From positions 186,001 through 250,000 of the forward strand of contig CAXXFR010000019.1 of NCBI GenBank assembly GCA_963667455.2: a DNA stretch of 64,000 bases. The letters are read 5' to 3'. How positions within the stretch are numbered: the stretch's first letter is position 1; each line of letters begins with the position of its first letter. The DNA is from Bin55 sp963667455 (GTDB lineage: Bacteria > Pseudomonadota > Gammaproteobacteria > Pseudomonadales > Azotimanducaceae). The notes below the pieces were generated by a model. The model made no database searches. It had not been told where the DNA came from and worked only from the letters and a program-made list of their open reading frames with translations. Shown one piece after another: positions 53,728 through 63,840 of this stretch. Both the position numbers and the translations under genes were made by a program.

Positions 53728-55920
53728 ATGGTAGATCGCGTAAATCGACCACGGCCTGAAAGTTGCCAAAGTACTCGATGATTTCTTAGCCAGTGAAGCA
53801 CTGCCTGGGACGGGTGTCGACCCCGACGGGTTCTGGAAGTGTATGGCTGACATAGTTCGCCACTTGACTCCGGAGAACCAGTCTTTACTGGATCGTCGAG
53901 ATCAGATGCAGGCTCAGATCGACGATTGGCACCTCAAGAGACGTGGATTTGAGATCGACCCGGACGAGTACAAGACCTTCTTGCGATCGATCGGCTATCT
54001 CGAAGAGACTGGACCAGACTTCACGATCTCAACTGCCAACGTCGATGAAGAAATCGCAACTATTTCGGGGCCTCAACTGGTGGTTCCGGTACTGAACGCG
54101 AGATTTGCGTTTTGAATGCGACGAACGCGCGTTGGGGGAGCCTCTACGATGCGTTGTACGGAACCAATGTCATTCCCGAAAATGAAGGGCGAGAACGTGG
54201 AGACTCGTACAACCCGAAGCGAGGCGAAGTGGTAATTGAATACGCGGCAAAGGAGCTAGACGCGATAGTTCCGCTTGCGTTTGACTCGCACGGCAGCGTT
54301 GACGCTTATGAAGTCGCAAGCGGGGACTTGGGATTCGAACTACGTGCCAAGATTGGAACAACCACTCATGCGCTTCGAGACCCTCAGCAGTTTCGGGGAT
54401 TTCGAGGTGAACCCGGAGCAGATCCGGAGGCGGTTCTGTTGTGCAACAACGGATTGCATGTAGAGATTCAGATTGATCGATCCGACGATGTAGGTGCGGC
54501 GAATCGTTCGGGTGTCAAAGACGTTCTGCTGGAAGCAGCGATTACAACTATCCAGGACTGTGAAGATTCCGTCGCTGCTGTCGATGCCGAGGACAAGACA
54601 GACGTCTACCGCAACTGGCTTGGTTTGATGAAAGGAGATTTGGAGGAGACCTTCGAGAAAGGTGGCCAGTCGGTGCATCGCGTGCTGGTAGAAGATCGCA
54701 GCTACACAGGCACAGATGGCGGAAAACTGACTATGCCTGGTCGAAGCTTGCTACTCGTTCGAAACGTCGGTCACTTGATGAAGAGCGATGCGATACTCGA
54801 CTCAACCGGCGAGGAAGTCTACGAGGGCATTCTGGATGCCTGCATTACGAGTCTGTGCGCAATTCACGACTTGCGAGGTGGAGGTTCGACCAAGAACTCT
54901 CGAACCGGAAGCATCTACATCGTGAAGCCGAAGTTGCATGGTTCGGCAGAGACGGCGTTCACTTGCGAGTTGTTCAATCGAGTCGAGAACATGCTGGGAC
55001 TTGATCGCAACACGATCAAAGTCGGCGTTATGGACGAAGAACGTAGGACGAGTCTCAATTTGCGCGAGTGCATCAGAGTCGCCAAAGACCGTATCGTCTT
55101 CATCAACACGGGTTTTCTCGACCGAACCGGGGACGAGATCCACACCTCCATGCAAGCAGGTGTGATGGTTCGCAAGGAACCGATGAAGCAGGAGAGCTGG
55201 ATTCTTGCCTACGAAGACGCGAACGTTGACGCAGGCCTGGCAACTGGATTCCCCGGTAAGGCACAGATCGGAAAAGGCATGTGGCCCAAGCCGGACGAGA
55301 TGAAGGACATGGTCGACATCAAGATTGGACATCCCGAAGCTGGCGCTTCCTGTGCATGGGTTCCGTCTCCAACCGCGGCGACGCTGCATGCCCTTCACTA
55401 TCACAAGGTAGAGGTGACATCGAAGCAGCAAGAGCTTGCTTCGCGGGAACCTGCAAAGTTGGACGATATTCTCAGAATTCCTCTCGTGCGCGGTGAGAAC
55501 TGGTCGGCTGAGGAAGTCCAAGAGGAACTCGACAACAACGTACAAGGCATTCTTGGCTATGTGGTTCGATGGATTGACCAGGGCATTGGATGTTCAAAGG
55601 TTCCGGACATCAACAACGTCGGACTCATGGAAGACCGAGCCACATGCCGTATTTCGAGCCAGCACGTTGTGAATTGGTTGCTACACGGAATTGTTTCGGA
55701 GGAACAGGTGCGCGAGACGCTGCAGCGCATGGCTGCTGTCGTAGACAAGCAGAACGCCGCAGATGATTCCTACCGGAACATGGCTCCTGACTTTGACGGT
55801 AGCGTTGCTTTTCAGGCTGCTTCCGACCTAGTCTTCAAGGGATTGGAGCAGCCCAACGGATACACCGAGCCAATTCTTCATGCGAGACGCAAGGAAGCCA
55901 AATCGAAATTTGGCCGGTGA
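53728..55920 (+). pseudogene. glcB: Malate synthase G broken by two frameshifts
   Basis: Glyoxylate bypass enzyme that makes malate from acetyl-CoA and glyoxylate. The coding region spans three reading-frame segments. An ATG at 53728 (MVDRVNR) is in frame 1; the frame changes by +1 around 53750 to GLKVAKVLDDFLAS, EALPGTG and TPENQSLLDRRD; then at 54110-54112 (run of four T) it returns to frame 1 as LNATNARWGSLYDALYG. Aligned by memory with E. coli and Pseudomonas GlcB, nothing is missing except these two junctions. Key motifs (EDSVAAVDAEDK, GHLMKSDAI, NTGFLDRTGDE, GKAQIGKGMW, WVPSPTAATLHALHYHK) are intact. Net shift is zero. Likely a fresh inactivation or an assembly artefact; the enzyme is lost if the sequence is right. 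Confidence 0.85.
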
Positions 55921-55967
55921 GTCAATAGTTTTTCTCGACACGCTCTGAGCAGAAACCCACTCGCTGA

Positions 55968-56666
55968 CTACCACTTTTCGCCGAACGGCCTCAGAATGCT
56001 CTCGAACGTCCACGCCGACTTCGGTTGGTGCGCGACTGACCAAATGTGTTCTGCAATGTCGGCGGGTTGCGCGAAGAATTCGTCGGGCTTGTCTTTCATA
56101 GCCTCACGAGACCACGGAACTGAAATGACCGCATCTATCGCTACGTAACTAACGTGAATTCCCGAGGGTCCTAAAGTTCGGGCAATCGATTCGGCCAGAA
56201 TGCGTTGAGCCGCCTTACTCGGTGCGAACCCTGAGTAGCGAGGAGTACCGCGAAATGCCGCAGTGTTGCCGGTGCAAATGATGGCACCTTGACCGCGCTT
56301 CTGCATCGCGGTCGATGCCAATTGGGCGAGCCGAAGAAATGCTGTCGCGTTGACGCGATAGGCGGACTCGAACTGACGAGGCGTTATGTCTTGAAAGTTC
56401 CCGAACAATCCGCGAACAGCGTTGTGAATGACTAGGTGCGGAGCGTCAAGATCGTTTTCGATCTGCTTGAAAACTGATTCCAACTCATCCAGGTCGCTGA
56501 CGTCGCATGGGTAGGCGTGGGTACTTGGCAGTTCGTTCTTGAATTCCTGCAGTCGCTCGGCATTGCGAGCGATCATGGCGACTTCGTAGTTTCCGGCGAA
56601 TCTCTTGACTATCGCGATGCCCGTTCCTGGACCCACACCTGTTACTAGACAGACTTTTTTCGGCAT
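55968..56666 (-). CDS. Short-chain dehydrogenase/reductase family protein, atypical active site
   Basis: 232-aa Rossmann-fold SDR. The cofactor loop TGVGPGTG (residues about 9-16) and the NAV motif (HNAVRG) are normal. Where the classic active site has YxxxK, this protein reads FAPSK, so the catalytic Tyr is replaced by Phe while Lys is kept; similar sequences with FAxxK occur in a subgroup of SDRs and may catalyse another reaction or act differently. It is convergent with glcB and divergent from the tRNA-Leu gene. Confidence 0.8.
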   Translation of the reverse strand: MPKKVCLVTGVGPGTGIAIVKRFAGNYEVAMIARNAERLQEFKNELPSTHAYPCDVSDLDELESVFKQIENDLDAPHLVIHNAVRGLFGNFQDITPRQFESAYRVNATAFLRLAQLASTAMQKRGQGAIICTGNTAAFRGTPRYSGFAPSKAAQRILAESIARTLGPSGIHVSYVAIDAVISVPWSREAMKDKPDEFFAQPADIAEHIWSVAHQPKSAWTFESILRPFGEKW

Positions 56667-56701
56667 GTGTGAATGAAACCTCTTGAGATGCAGGTGGTCA
56701 A

Positions 56702-56717
56702 TATAATTCTTCGCCCC
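56702..56717 (+). promoter_or_regulatory. Candidate promoter -10 and GC-rich discriminator for tRNA-Leu
   Basis: A perfect TATAAT (56702-56707) is followed by a C-rich stretch (TTCGCCCC) before the mature tRNA start at 56718, the discriminator type of stringently controlled stable-RNA promoters. The best upstream match, TTGAGA at 56683, is only 13 bases away, too close for a normal -35. Confidence 0.4.
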
Positions 56718-56804
56718 GCCTGAGTGGCGAAATTGGTATACGCGCCAGACTCAAAATCTGGTGGTGGCAACACCGTGAGAGTTCGAGTCTCTCCTCAGGC
56801 ACCA
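56718..56804 (+). tRNA. tRNA-Leu (anticodon CAA)
   Basis: An 87-nt cloverleaf including the encoded CCA. The acceptor arm is GCCTGAG (56718-56724) with CTCAGGC (56794-56800), followed by A and CCA. The anticodon stem CCAGA/TCTGG flanks the loop CTCAAAA, anticodon CAA, reading UUG. The long variable arm (GGTGGCAACACC-like) is typical of leucine tRNA, and the T loop GTTCGAGTC is standard. It is the only RNA gene seen. Confidence 0.95.
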
Positions 56805-56810
56805 CGTCGC

Positions 56811-57632
56811 CTATCTCGTCGATCTGCGACGAACCACTCGATACAGCAGCTCCTCTTGGAGCAATTGCCCGTATCTCTTTAGGGTTGTCTCCCGTTCGCG
56901 CCAATCCGGAAGCTCGGCAGACATCAATTCGTAGAACTTGGGGCCATGATTCATTTCCTTGAAGTGACATAGCTCATGCACGATTACGAGATCAAGCACA
57001 TCTGGCGGCATCTTGATCAAGTGTGTGTTCAGGCGCAGTCGAGCCTGTTCACTGCAGCTACCCCAACGTGACTTCATGTAGTCGTGACTCCATGGCGGAA
57101 TCTCATCCACGAGCGACGATCTCCGGCAGACCTCGTCGACGTGTTTCTTGAATACGGAATTGGCTTGAAAGCGAAGCCACTCGTGGACAACACCTTGAAT
57201 TGAGTGTCTCGGTGCAACCCATACCCGTAGGGAGTGGCCGTTCAGTGCGACTTTGGGTCTTTCGGACTCTTCCAGCACCAACTCTATCCGTTCCCCTTGA
57301 AAATAGAGTGTTGAGCCGGTCGTGTAGGTGGTTGGATAAACGACAGTATCTTCAGCTTGATGTTTTCGAACTTGTGATCGCAACCAGGCTTCGTTCTTGT
57401 AGACCATGGTCTGAAGTTCTTGATTATTCGTTCCCGGTGGAGCATCGACTAACAACACCCCTTCAGGGTGGTATGACATAACGATTCTTGTCTTCCGCCG
57501 AGATCGATTGCGTCGCCGAATCTCGATGCGCTGGTCATCGATGAAGAGGTGACTGAGACCGTGCAGTTCCATTGCGTTCGGCGTACCGTTTGCCGAGTGG
57601 ATCGACCTTTTTGTGATTGTCTTCTTGCTCAT
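56811..57632 (-). CDS. YgjP/SprT-like zinc metalloprotease-type protein (DUF45)
   Basis: 273-aa protein of the YgjP (DUF45) group. The zinc motif is HELCHFKEMNH with a third ligand candidate in NHGPKF: HExxH plus histidine, as in YgjP-like proteins. MKSRWGSCS is another family mark. YgjP relatives are annotated as metalloproteases or nucleotide-processing enzymes and their role is not settled. The gene ends just after the tRNA; the N-terminal 30 residues are weakly conserved. Confidence 0.85.
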   Translation of the reverse strand: MSKKTITKRSIHSANGTPNAMELHGLSHLFIDDQRIEIRRRNRSRRKTRIVMSYHPEGVLLVDAPPGTNNQELQTMVYKNEAWLRSQVRKHQAEDTVVYPTTYTTGSTLYFQGERIELVLEESERPKVALNGHSLRVWVAPRHSIQGVVHEWLRFQANSVFKKHVDEVCRRSSLVDEIPPWSHDYMKSRWGSCSEQARLRLNTHLIKMPPDVLDLVIVHELCHFKEMNHGPKFYELMSAELPDWRERETTLKRYGQLLQEELLYRVVRRRSTR

Positions 57633-57731
57633 CGATTCGTTCTGGTTTTCGGTACGACGCTTAAATGGGACCTAGGGCTAAGTTGCCGTAGCGGCAATCA
57701 GTCGCTCTTCCACTGTGTCAGACTCGGCTGT

Positions 57732-58964
57732 TCACCAAGTTTCCAGTTCAAACCTAGGATCTTTATCCCACGGCATGACCAGTTGAAGTTCGACAACGGG
57801 GACTTTCTTCAGCGACTGAATTATCTGGCTCCTGCGACTGATTCCGTGTCGACCAACGTAATTGTCGATGTCCGGGTTGTCCACTACATCAGTCTCGAGA
57901 TCATAGGCTTCCAATGCATGCATCGCCACCTCCTCGTCTGACATGTTGTAAGAGAAACCCACTACAGCCATCCAGCGATGAAACAGCAATGGATTGATAG
58001 AGTAGAGGGAGTGCCAGTACTCGGTATCCAATCTCAGTGTACGAAGATAGAACCCCTGTATTGCCCATCGGTCGCCTGCTCGTGCGACTATAGCCATAGC
58101 CGCATTGTGTGTGTTCTGTATTTCCTCGGCAGCCTCGGTTTCTGGGATATCCCAGACATTCCAACCAAATGAACGAAAGTCCTCTTCGTACATCGTCTCT
58201 GAATTGTCCGAACAAGCGTTGCGCAACCATACCGCCTGCAGTATTGTCTCTTTCAGGTGAGCTTGATGGATTGTTCGTTCCGTTCTATTGTGGTGGTTCC
58301 ACTGATTCATGGAATCATTGAAGCGCGTTGTGCGATCACGGCCTACTCGTTCGACCAATAGGTGGTCGATGCGCTTCAGGCTAGTCTTGCAGGCATCGAG
58401 ATAAATTGCATACTTGACCAGTTCCCGCGATTGGCAGCGAGTCGAGAAGTCGGAGACGTTGCGGATGGCTCCCGGCTTTGACAGCTGCATGCACTCGGCA
58501 TCTTGCAAGACCTCTTTGGTCACACCTCTCCGTTCCTCGACGTTTTCATCGAAAATGTCGTTCCAGAAAGGCACGTCGCCCGTGATGTCGGATCGAGAGT
58601 AGGCAAGTGTGTAGGGTCTCCTATTGAGCACACAGCCCCGATATCTGTTACGGTCGAATGAAGGTAGGTAAAGCATCGATTGCGCCCACACAGGTTGGAG
58701 CGAAAAATAATTGGCCAGTCGGTCGATGCACTCGTCGGTGAGCGGTTGCTTGAACGTATCCAGTATGTGGCATTCCCCAAGCAATTCCTCGATGACTGGA
58801 ATTTTCTCGGTGTCGAATTCCTGACCGATCACGGGACTTCGAACCACCTCACTGCTGTGCGGAAAGGCTTGTGTTGACGCAAGTAGCAGGATTGCTAGCA
58901 CCGCGAGCCTGCTTGTTGCGATAGCACGCCTCCCTAGTTGCAATAGTCGAGACTCCATTTGCAT
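57732..58964 (-). CDS. Unknown secreted protein
   Basis: I do not recognise this. The open frame goes back to 59060, but the ATG at 58964 (or 58958) sits right before a signal peptide (MESRLLQLGRRAIATSRLAV, then LAILLLASTQAF) and 58964 is preferred; it gives 410 aa. The mature part has several cysteines (for example GECHIL, YRGCVL, DAECMQ and RNACS), an SDITGDVPFWNDIFDENVEERR region and helical C-terminal stretches. It ends with PWDKDPRFELETW. No close gene partner is visible except the two large secreted proteins that follow, on the opposite strand. Confidence 0.65.
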   Translation of the reverse strand: MQMESRLLQLGRRAIATSRLAVLAILLLASTQAFPHSSEVVRSPVIGQEFDTEKIPVIEELLGECHILDTFKQPLTDECIDRLANYFSLQPVWAQSMLYLPSFDRNRYRGCVLNRRPYTLAYSRSDITGDVPFWNDIFDENVEERRGVTKEVLQDAECMQLSKPGAIRNVSDFSTRCQSRELVKYAIYLDACKTSLKRIDHLLVERVGRDRTTRFNDSMNQWNHHNRTERTIHQAHLKETILQAVWLRNACSDNSETMYEEDFRSFGWNVWDIPETEAAEEIQNTHNAAMAIVARAGDRWAIQGFYLRTLRLDTEYWHSLYSINPLLFHRWMAVVGFSYNMSDEEVAMHALEAYDLETDVVDNPDIDNYVGRHGISRRSQIIQSLKKVPVVELQLVMPWDKDPRFELETW

Positions 58965-59105
58965 GGGTCGGGTTGAGTTAGGCAAGCAAAAATTCATTGC
59001 AAGAGTAGATTTTCGTGATGCAAGTGTGAGATCGAAGAGGATTCTCAATTGCATGGTCATCTGTATTCATGCTAACCTCAATCGAACGAGTCAATTTCAG
59101 CATTC

Positions 59106-61337
59106 ATGAAGCCAGTCAGCTACTTGCTCTTTTTGGCGTTGATTCTCCTCGTGTCGCCGATCCACGGAGTCGACACCGTCACAATGCAGGGAAGGATCAA
59201 TTGGAACGGGAGCGATACCTCCGAGGTATGGATTGGGGTGTTCGACTTGCCCATCAGAACCGGTGCGGAAGCACTTAGCTGGACTTACATTGAAAGCAGT
59301 GAATTCGACCTTACGGTCCCAGACCGGGACGAAGTTCAACTTGTGGTTCTGTGTCAGGACTTCATGTACTATTTGAAGACGGTCTATCCCCGGTCGACGA
59401 ACAAGCAATTCGATCTACAACTTGCGAGAGGAATCACGTTGGAGGGAACGGTCCTTTCCACCGACAAGATTCCGGTAGCAGATGCCGTCTTGACTTTGGT
59501 GCGGGAGGATCTTCCGAGAGTACGAATTCCGGAGGAGTATGTTTTCTCATGGGTCAGTGATGCCGACGGAAGGTTCAAGATTGGCGGTTTGACTCCATAT
59601 TTCGACTATGAAGTCCACGTCGAAGTCCCATATGCCTACCGAGAGAACGAGACATTTTCCGTCGAAGTCGAGGAAAGCGACATTCAAGACAGAGACTTGC
59701 GTCTATTCAATGCATATTTCGTTTTAGGCCGAGTGCTGGACGAAGATCACGCGAGCGTCCAGGATGCAACTGTTCAATTCACGGCAGAGCGTCCCGATGG
59801 TGCTGAGGGGAGTTCGACGACAACAAGCAACTCCAATGGGGAGTTCAAGCTGGGACCTTTCGAGAGAGCAACCGAGATTAGTTTATCGGCGGCACACGAG
59901 GAATTGGGGTCCTCGTCCGAAGTTCAGACAACTCCGGGAGAGCACGATGTCGAGTTGGTCTTGGAAAGCCTAGTGCATGTCTTCGGAACTGTGATTGATC
60001 ACGCTACAGGTAAACCCATCGACGACTTCACACTCATCGCGATTGCATCCCACGACAGTCGCCCGTACTCGTACTCTGAAGCAAAGGGTGAAATTTCGAG
60101 CAAGGTGGACCGAGAGACCATTGGTCTGATTGTGGACTCTGCAGATCACACTGCGTATTTTTTAGTGGATGTTGACTTGCAATCTGTAGACGAGTACGAC
60201 ATGGGAGTGATCGAATTGCTCCAAGGAAGGCAGCTGACGGGCAGAGTCTACGATGTGTCAAGTGGCCAGCCCGTCGTTGGTGCGTGGGTTTCGCTTGAAG
60301 ACTATGAACTCAACCTACAAGAGAAGGATTCTCATTGGATTGGTCTCTTGCATGGCTACTTAAGTAATTCAGCTCAGTCAATCACCGACGAAGAGGGAGC
60401 CTACAAGTTAGTTTCACTTCCTGCACGCCCAACCAACATTAGCATCTTCGCTGTCGAGTACGGGCGGAAAGTATTACAGGTAGATGAAACAGTAACAGTG
60501 CTCGACGTACCTCTAGAACGAGAGTTTGCCAGCGCAAGAATTAGGGGTGAGGTTGTCGCTAGCACAGGAGAGCCTGTTGGAGGTTATGTGACATTTCGAA
60601 GTGAGATGGGATCGCTCAGCATCGGAGTTGGAAGTGACGGCAAATTCGACAGGGCATTCAGTGTTGGTGAGTACGACATCTATGCAGAAACGGACCAAGG
60701 CACCTCACCAAAGGTACAGGTTGTGCTAGAAGAAGATGAAATTCAAGAAGTCACTCTGGTCTTGGAATCCCAGGGTCTCCTAACTGGCGTCATCGAAGGA
60801 TTGGCAGACGGCGAGACAATTTCTCTTACGATTTTTTCTGAGAGAGATCAGATCGACGTAAGGAGTGCTCACGGATTGGGGAATGGAGGGTTTACGGTCA
60901 AGGGCACTGGTTTTGGTGACTTCAAGCTGACCGCTGAGTCGAGCAGAAATCGTAAGCAGGTGAAGTCATTCGAAGTGAGTACAGGAGTCGGCGAAGCGCA
61001 TGTTGTTCTGTACTTTGCTGGCCAGTCGAGACTTTACGGGTCATTGCGGTATCCAGACGGCACGGTCCTTAAGGGTAAAGTGAGAGCAGAAGCACAAGAC
61101 AGTGGCAAGACATCCGGTTCGGCTGAAATCGATGACGACGGAACAATTGAAATCGATGGACTGGAAGATGGCGATTACAAAGTCATCATTTTCGAGTCGA
61201 AGCGGTTGACCATGAATACTCCCGATGGAGGAAGCAGGTACACAGAATCCATCAGGCCAATTGAGGAGGTGGAAGTGGAGGTTCGAAGTGACACGGAACT
61301 GAACATCCAGCTCACCCTTCCGTCCGACCCAGATTGA
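59106..61337 (+). CDS. Secreted carboxypeptidase-regulatory-like/beta-sandwich repeat protein, copy 1
   Basis: 743 aa. A signal peptide (MKPVSYLLFLALILLVSP) leads into tandem beta-sandwich modules like carboxypeptidase regulatory (CarboxypepD_reg-type) domains: repeated patterns such as GRVLDEDHASVQDATV, GTVIDHATGKPI, GRVYDVSSGQPVVGAWV and GSLRYPDGTVLKGKV, each followed by a strand ending in G.F.v. The final lines ELNIQLTLPSDPD close the protein. I see no enzyme motif. Copy 2 starts 271 bases after its stop. Probably a cell-surface or secreted structural or binding protein. Confidence 0.75.
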   Translation: MKPVSYLLFLALILLVSPIHGVDTVTMQGRINWNGSDTSEVWIGVFDLPIRTGAEALSWTYIESSEFDLTVPDRDEVQLVVLCQDFMYYLKTVYPRSTNKQFDLQLARGITLEGTVLSTDKIPVADAVLTLVREDLPRVRIPEEYVFSWVSDADGRFKIGGLTPYFDYEVHVEVPYAYRENETFSVEVEESDIQDRDLRLFNAYFVLGRVLDEDHASVQDATVQFTAERPDGAEGSSTTTSNSNGEFKLGPFERATEISLSAAHEELGSSSEVQTTPGEHDVELVLESLVHVFGTVIDHATGKPIDDFTLIAIASHDSRPYSYSEAKGEISSKVDRETIGLIVDSADHTAYFLVDVDLQSVDEYDMGVIELLQGRQLTGRVYDVSSGQPVVGAWVSLEDYELNLQEKDSHWIGLLHGYLSNSAQSITDEEGAYKLVSLPARPTNISIFAVEYGRKVLQVDETVTVLDVPLEREFASARIRGEVVASTGEPVGGYVTFRSEMGSLSIGVGSDGKFDRAFSVGEYDIYAETDQGTSPKVQVVLEEDEIQEVTLVLESQGLLTGVIEGLADGETISLTIFSERDQIDVRSAHGLGNGGFTVKGTGFGDFKLTAESSRNRKQVKSFEVSTGVGEAHVVLYFAGQSRLYGSLRYPDGTVLKGKVRAEAQDSGKTSGSAEIDDDGTIEIDGLEDGDYKVIIFESKRLTMNTPDGGSRYTESIRPIEEVEVEVRSDTELNIQLTLPSDPD

Positions 61338-61608
61338 TTCCTCGTACAGGTCAACGATTGCAGTTCCCCTCCCGTGGAGTTCACTTTTCGCTGTTCGTCA
61401 CGCACGATTCTCGACAAAGCAGTTAGCACTCGCAATTGCTAGAGCACATGGACAATCGGCAGCGTTACACGCCATTCTTCGCTTGAGAACAGCTGACTCA
61501 AAAGAGATCGACGAGGTATGTCAATTCCGTTGGCGATGAAACGGTTTCACACTGTGCGGCCATCTGCATTAATGCGAACCTGAGACGAATTTACGAACCG
61601 CAGTTTCA
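61338..61608. other. 271-base gap between the duplicated secreted proteins
   Basis: No gene found. Its left part (61338-61450) is similar to the DNA after copy 2 (63841 onward), and its right end (61555-61608) is similar to the DNA before copy 1 (59050-59105), for example the ATCTGNATT and GAACCTNA stretches. The gap is therefore made of the two flanks of the duplicated unit. Confidence 0.6.
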
Positions 61609-63840
61609 ATGAAGCCATTAAGTCACTTGATATTCCTCGGACTGATCCTCCTCGCATTGCCGAGCCACGGAGACGACACCGTCACAATGCAGGGAAGGAT
61701 CAATTGGAACGAGAGCGAACCTTCCAAGGTGCGGATTGGGGTGTTCGACTCGCCCATCAGAACCGGTGCCGAAGCACACAGCTGGACGTCCGTTGAAACC
61801 GCCGAATTTGATCTGTCAGTCCCAGACAGGGACGAGGTTCAACTTGTCGTGCTGTGTCAGGACTTCATGCCCCAATTGAAGACGATTTATCCAGCGTCGC
61901 CCACTAAGCAATTCGTGTTGGAACTTGAGAAAGGGATTACGGTGGAAGGTACGGTCCTTTCCACAGACAAGCTTCCGGTGGCAAGAACCGGCTTGACTTT
62001 GGAACGGGAGGATCTTCCCAAAGTGCGAATTCCATGGGAGTATTCCTTCAGGTGGGTCAGCGATGCCGACGGACGGTTCAAGATTGGTGGTTTATCTCCC
62101 TTCACCAGCTATGAAATCCGCGTCAAACTTCCCTATGTCTACGAAGAACATGAGACTTTTTCCGTCGAAGTCGAGGAAAACGACATCCAAGACCTAGACC
62201 TGCGTCTTGTCGATGCTTACTTTGTACTGGGGCGAGTGCTGGACGGTGATCTCGAGGGTGTAGAAGGTGCATCGATTCGATTCCGCTCTGAACGAGAGTA
62301 CGGATTTTTGCGGGACTCGAACATCAACAGCGGGTCCAACGGAGAATTTCGGCTGGGACCCCTCAAGCAAAGCACTGATTTAGTGTTAATGGCAGTGCAT
62401 GAGGAGCTGGGGTCCTCGCCAGAAGTTGAGGCAACACCTGGCATGCACGATGTCGAGCTAGTGCTAGGAGGCACTGTTCATGTCGTCGGCACTGTGATTG
62501 ACCAATCTACGGCGAAATTCATCGACGATTTCACAATCACCACTATGGGCCCCAACGTTAGTCGCACTTACTCGTACTCCGATGCAAGTGGTGAAATTTC
62601 AAGCCATGTAGATCGAGCAACCATCGGTTTGATTGTGGACTCTGCAGATCACATTGCGTACTTCGCGTTGGATGTTTATTTGAGATCGGCAGACGTCTAT
62701 GACATGGGAGTGATCGAATTGCACCGTGGAAGGCAGTTGACGGGAGAGGTCTACGATGTGTCAAATGGACAGCCCATTGAGGGTGCGTTGGTCTTGCTTC
62801 AGGAAAGAGATGACGAACTGATTGAAACTGACGCTCATTGGTGGAACTTAAAGAGTCAATATCTACGGCGATCATCCCAATCATTCACCGACGAGATGGG
62901 ACAGTATGAGCTTGGTCCCATTCCCGCCCATTCAACTCACATGAGCGCATTTGCCGACGGCTACTCTTCGGACGGAGTACAGGTGGAAGAAGGTGTCACA
63001 CAGCTCGACATTGGACTAGCTAAGGAGTCGGAAGAAACTGGCAGAATCAAAGGCATGGTGCTTACAAAAATGGGGATGCCCGTGGGAGGAATGGTGCGCT
63101 TTGAAGGCTCAAGGACTTCGTCATCGGCACCACTTGGAGATAACGGGACTTTCGACGCTGATCTGAGAACTGGCGAGTACGAGGTCTACGCCCTAACGGA
63201 CAAGGGCAAGTCGGAAACAGTACGAGTTGTCCTCAATGTGAATGAAGTTCTCGAAGTCAATTTGGTTGTGGACTCCAAAGGTCTCCTAACGGGAGTAATT
63301 GAGGGCTTGATGGATGGCGAGACGGTTTACGTTTGGGTTTGGTCCGAAACCGAACAGCTCCAAATAGGTCGACTTGATGGGCTCGGGAATGGCGCGTTTG
63401 AGATCGAGGGAGTTGGATTTGGTACATTTCGATTGAATGCTCAAACGAACAGAAATCGATCAACAACGCAATCTTTCGAATTGAGCGAAGGAAAGAGTGA
63501 AGTACAGGTCGACCTGAACTTCGTTGGCCAGTCACGACTGTACGGTTCTTTGAAATATCCTGACGGCACGGTCCTCAGAGGAACGGTTACAGCGGCTTCA
63601 CAACAAGATGGTCAGACTTCCAGCAGTGCCGATGTCAGTGGCGACGGAACATTTGAAATCACCGGGCTTGACGATGGCGAGTACACGATTTTCATTTACG
63701 AGACTAAGCAAGCCACTATGAAAACACCAAGAGGTAGTGTAAGTATGAGTATCAACAACCCACTTGACGAAGTGGATGTGGAGATCCGAGGAGACACCGA
63801 ACTGGATTTCCAGCTCACCCGTCCATCCGACCCAGATTGA
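61609..63840 (+). CDS. Secreted carboxypeptidase-regulatory-like/beta-sandwich repeat protein, copy 2
   Basis: 743 aa, the same length as copy 1 and very similar along its whole length by eye. The signal peptide is MKPLSHLIFLGLILLALP. The same modules recur in the same order (GRVLDGDLEGVEGAS, GTVIDQSTAKFI, GEVYDVSNGQPIEGALV, GSLKYPDGTVLRGTV) with substitutions spread throughout. It ends ELDFQLTRPSDPD. Both copies remain intact, so both are probably used. Nothing more is annotated in the last 160 bases. Confidence 0.75.
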   Translation: MKPLSHLIFLGLILLALPSHGDDTVTMQGRINWNESEPSKVRIGVFDSPIRTGAEAHSWTSVETAEFDLSVPDRDEVQLVVLCQDFMPQLKTIYPASPTKQFVLELEKGITVEGTVLSTDKLPVARTGLTLEREDLPKVRIPWEYSFRWVSDADGRFKIGGLSPFTSYEIRVKLPYVYEEHETFSVEVEENDIQDLDLRLVDAYFVLGRVLDGDLEGVEGASIRFRSEREYGFLRDSNINSGSNGEFRLGPLKQSTDLVLMAVHEELGSSPEVEATPGMHDVELVLGGTVHVVGTVIDQSTAKFIDDFTITTMGPNVSRTYSYSDASGEISSHVDRATIGLIVDSADHIAYFALDVYLRSADVYDMGVIELHRGRQLTGEVYDVSNGQPIEGALVLLQERDDELIETDAHWWNLKSQYLRRSSQSFTDEMGQYELGPIPAHSTHMSAFADGYSSDGVQVEEGVTQLDIGLAKESEETGRIKGMVLTKMGMPVGGMVRFEGSRTSSSAPLGDNGTFDADLRTGEYEVYALTDKGKSETVRVVLNVNEVLEVNLVVDSKGLLTGVIEGLMDGETVYVWVWSETEQLQIGRLDGLGNGAFEIEGVGFGTFRLNAQTNRNRSTTQSFELSEGKSEVQVDLNFVGQSRLYGSLKYPDGTVLRGTVTAASQQDGQTSSSADVSGDGTFEITGLDDGEYTIFIYETKQATMKTPRGSVSMSINNPLDEVDVEIRGDTELDFQLTRPSDPD

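Noticed and set aside
54095..54130. Programmed frameshift or selenocysteine TGA in malate synthase G
   Set aside because: A second independent frame change near 53750 makes indels more likely, and the residue at the TGA is not a cysteine position in relatives.
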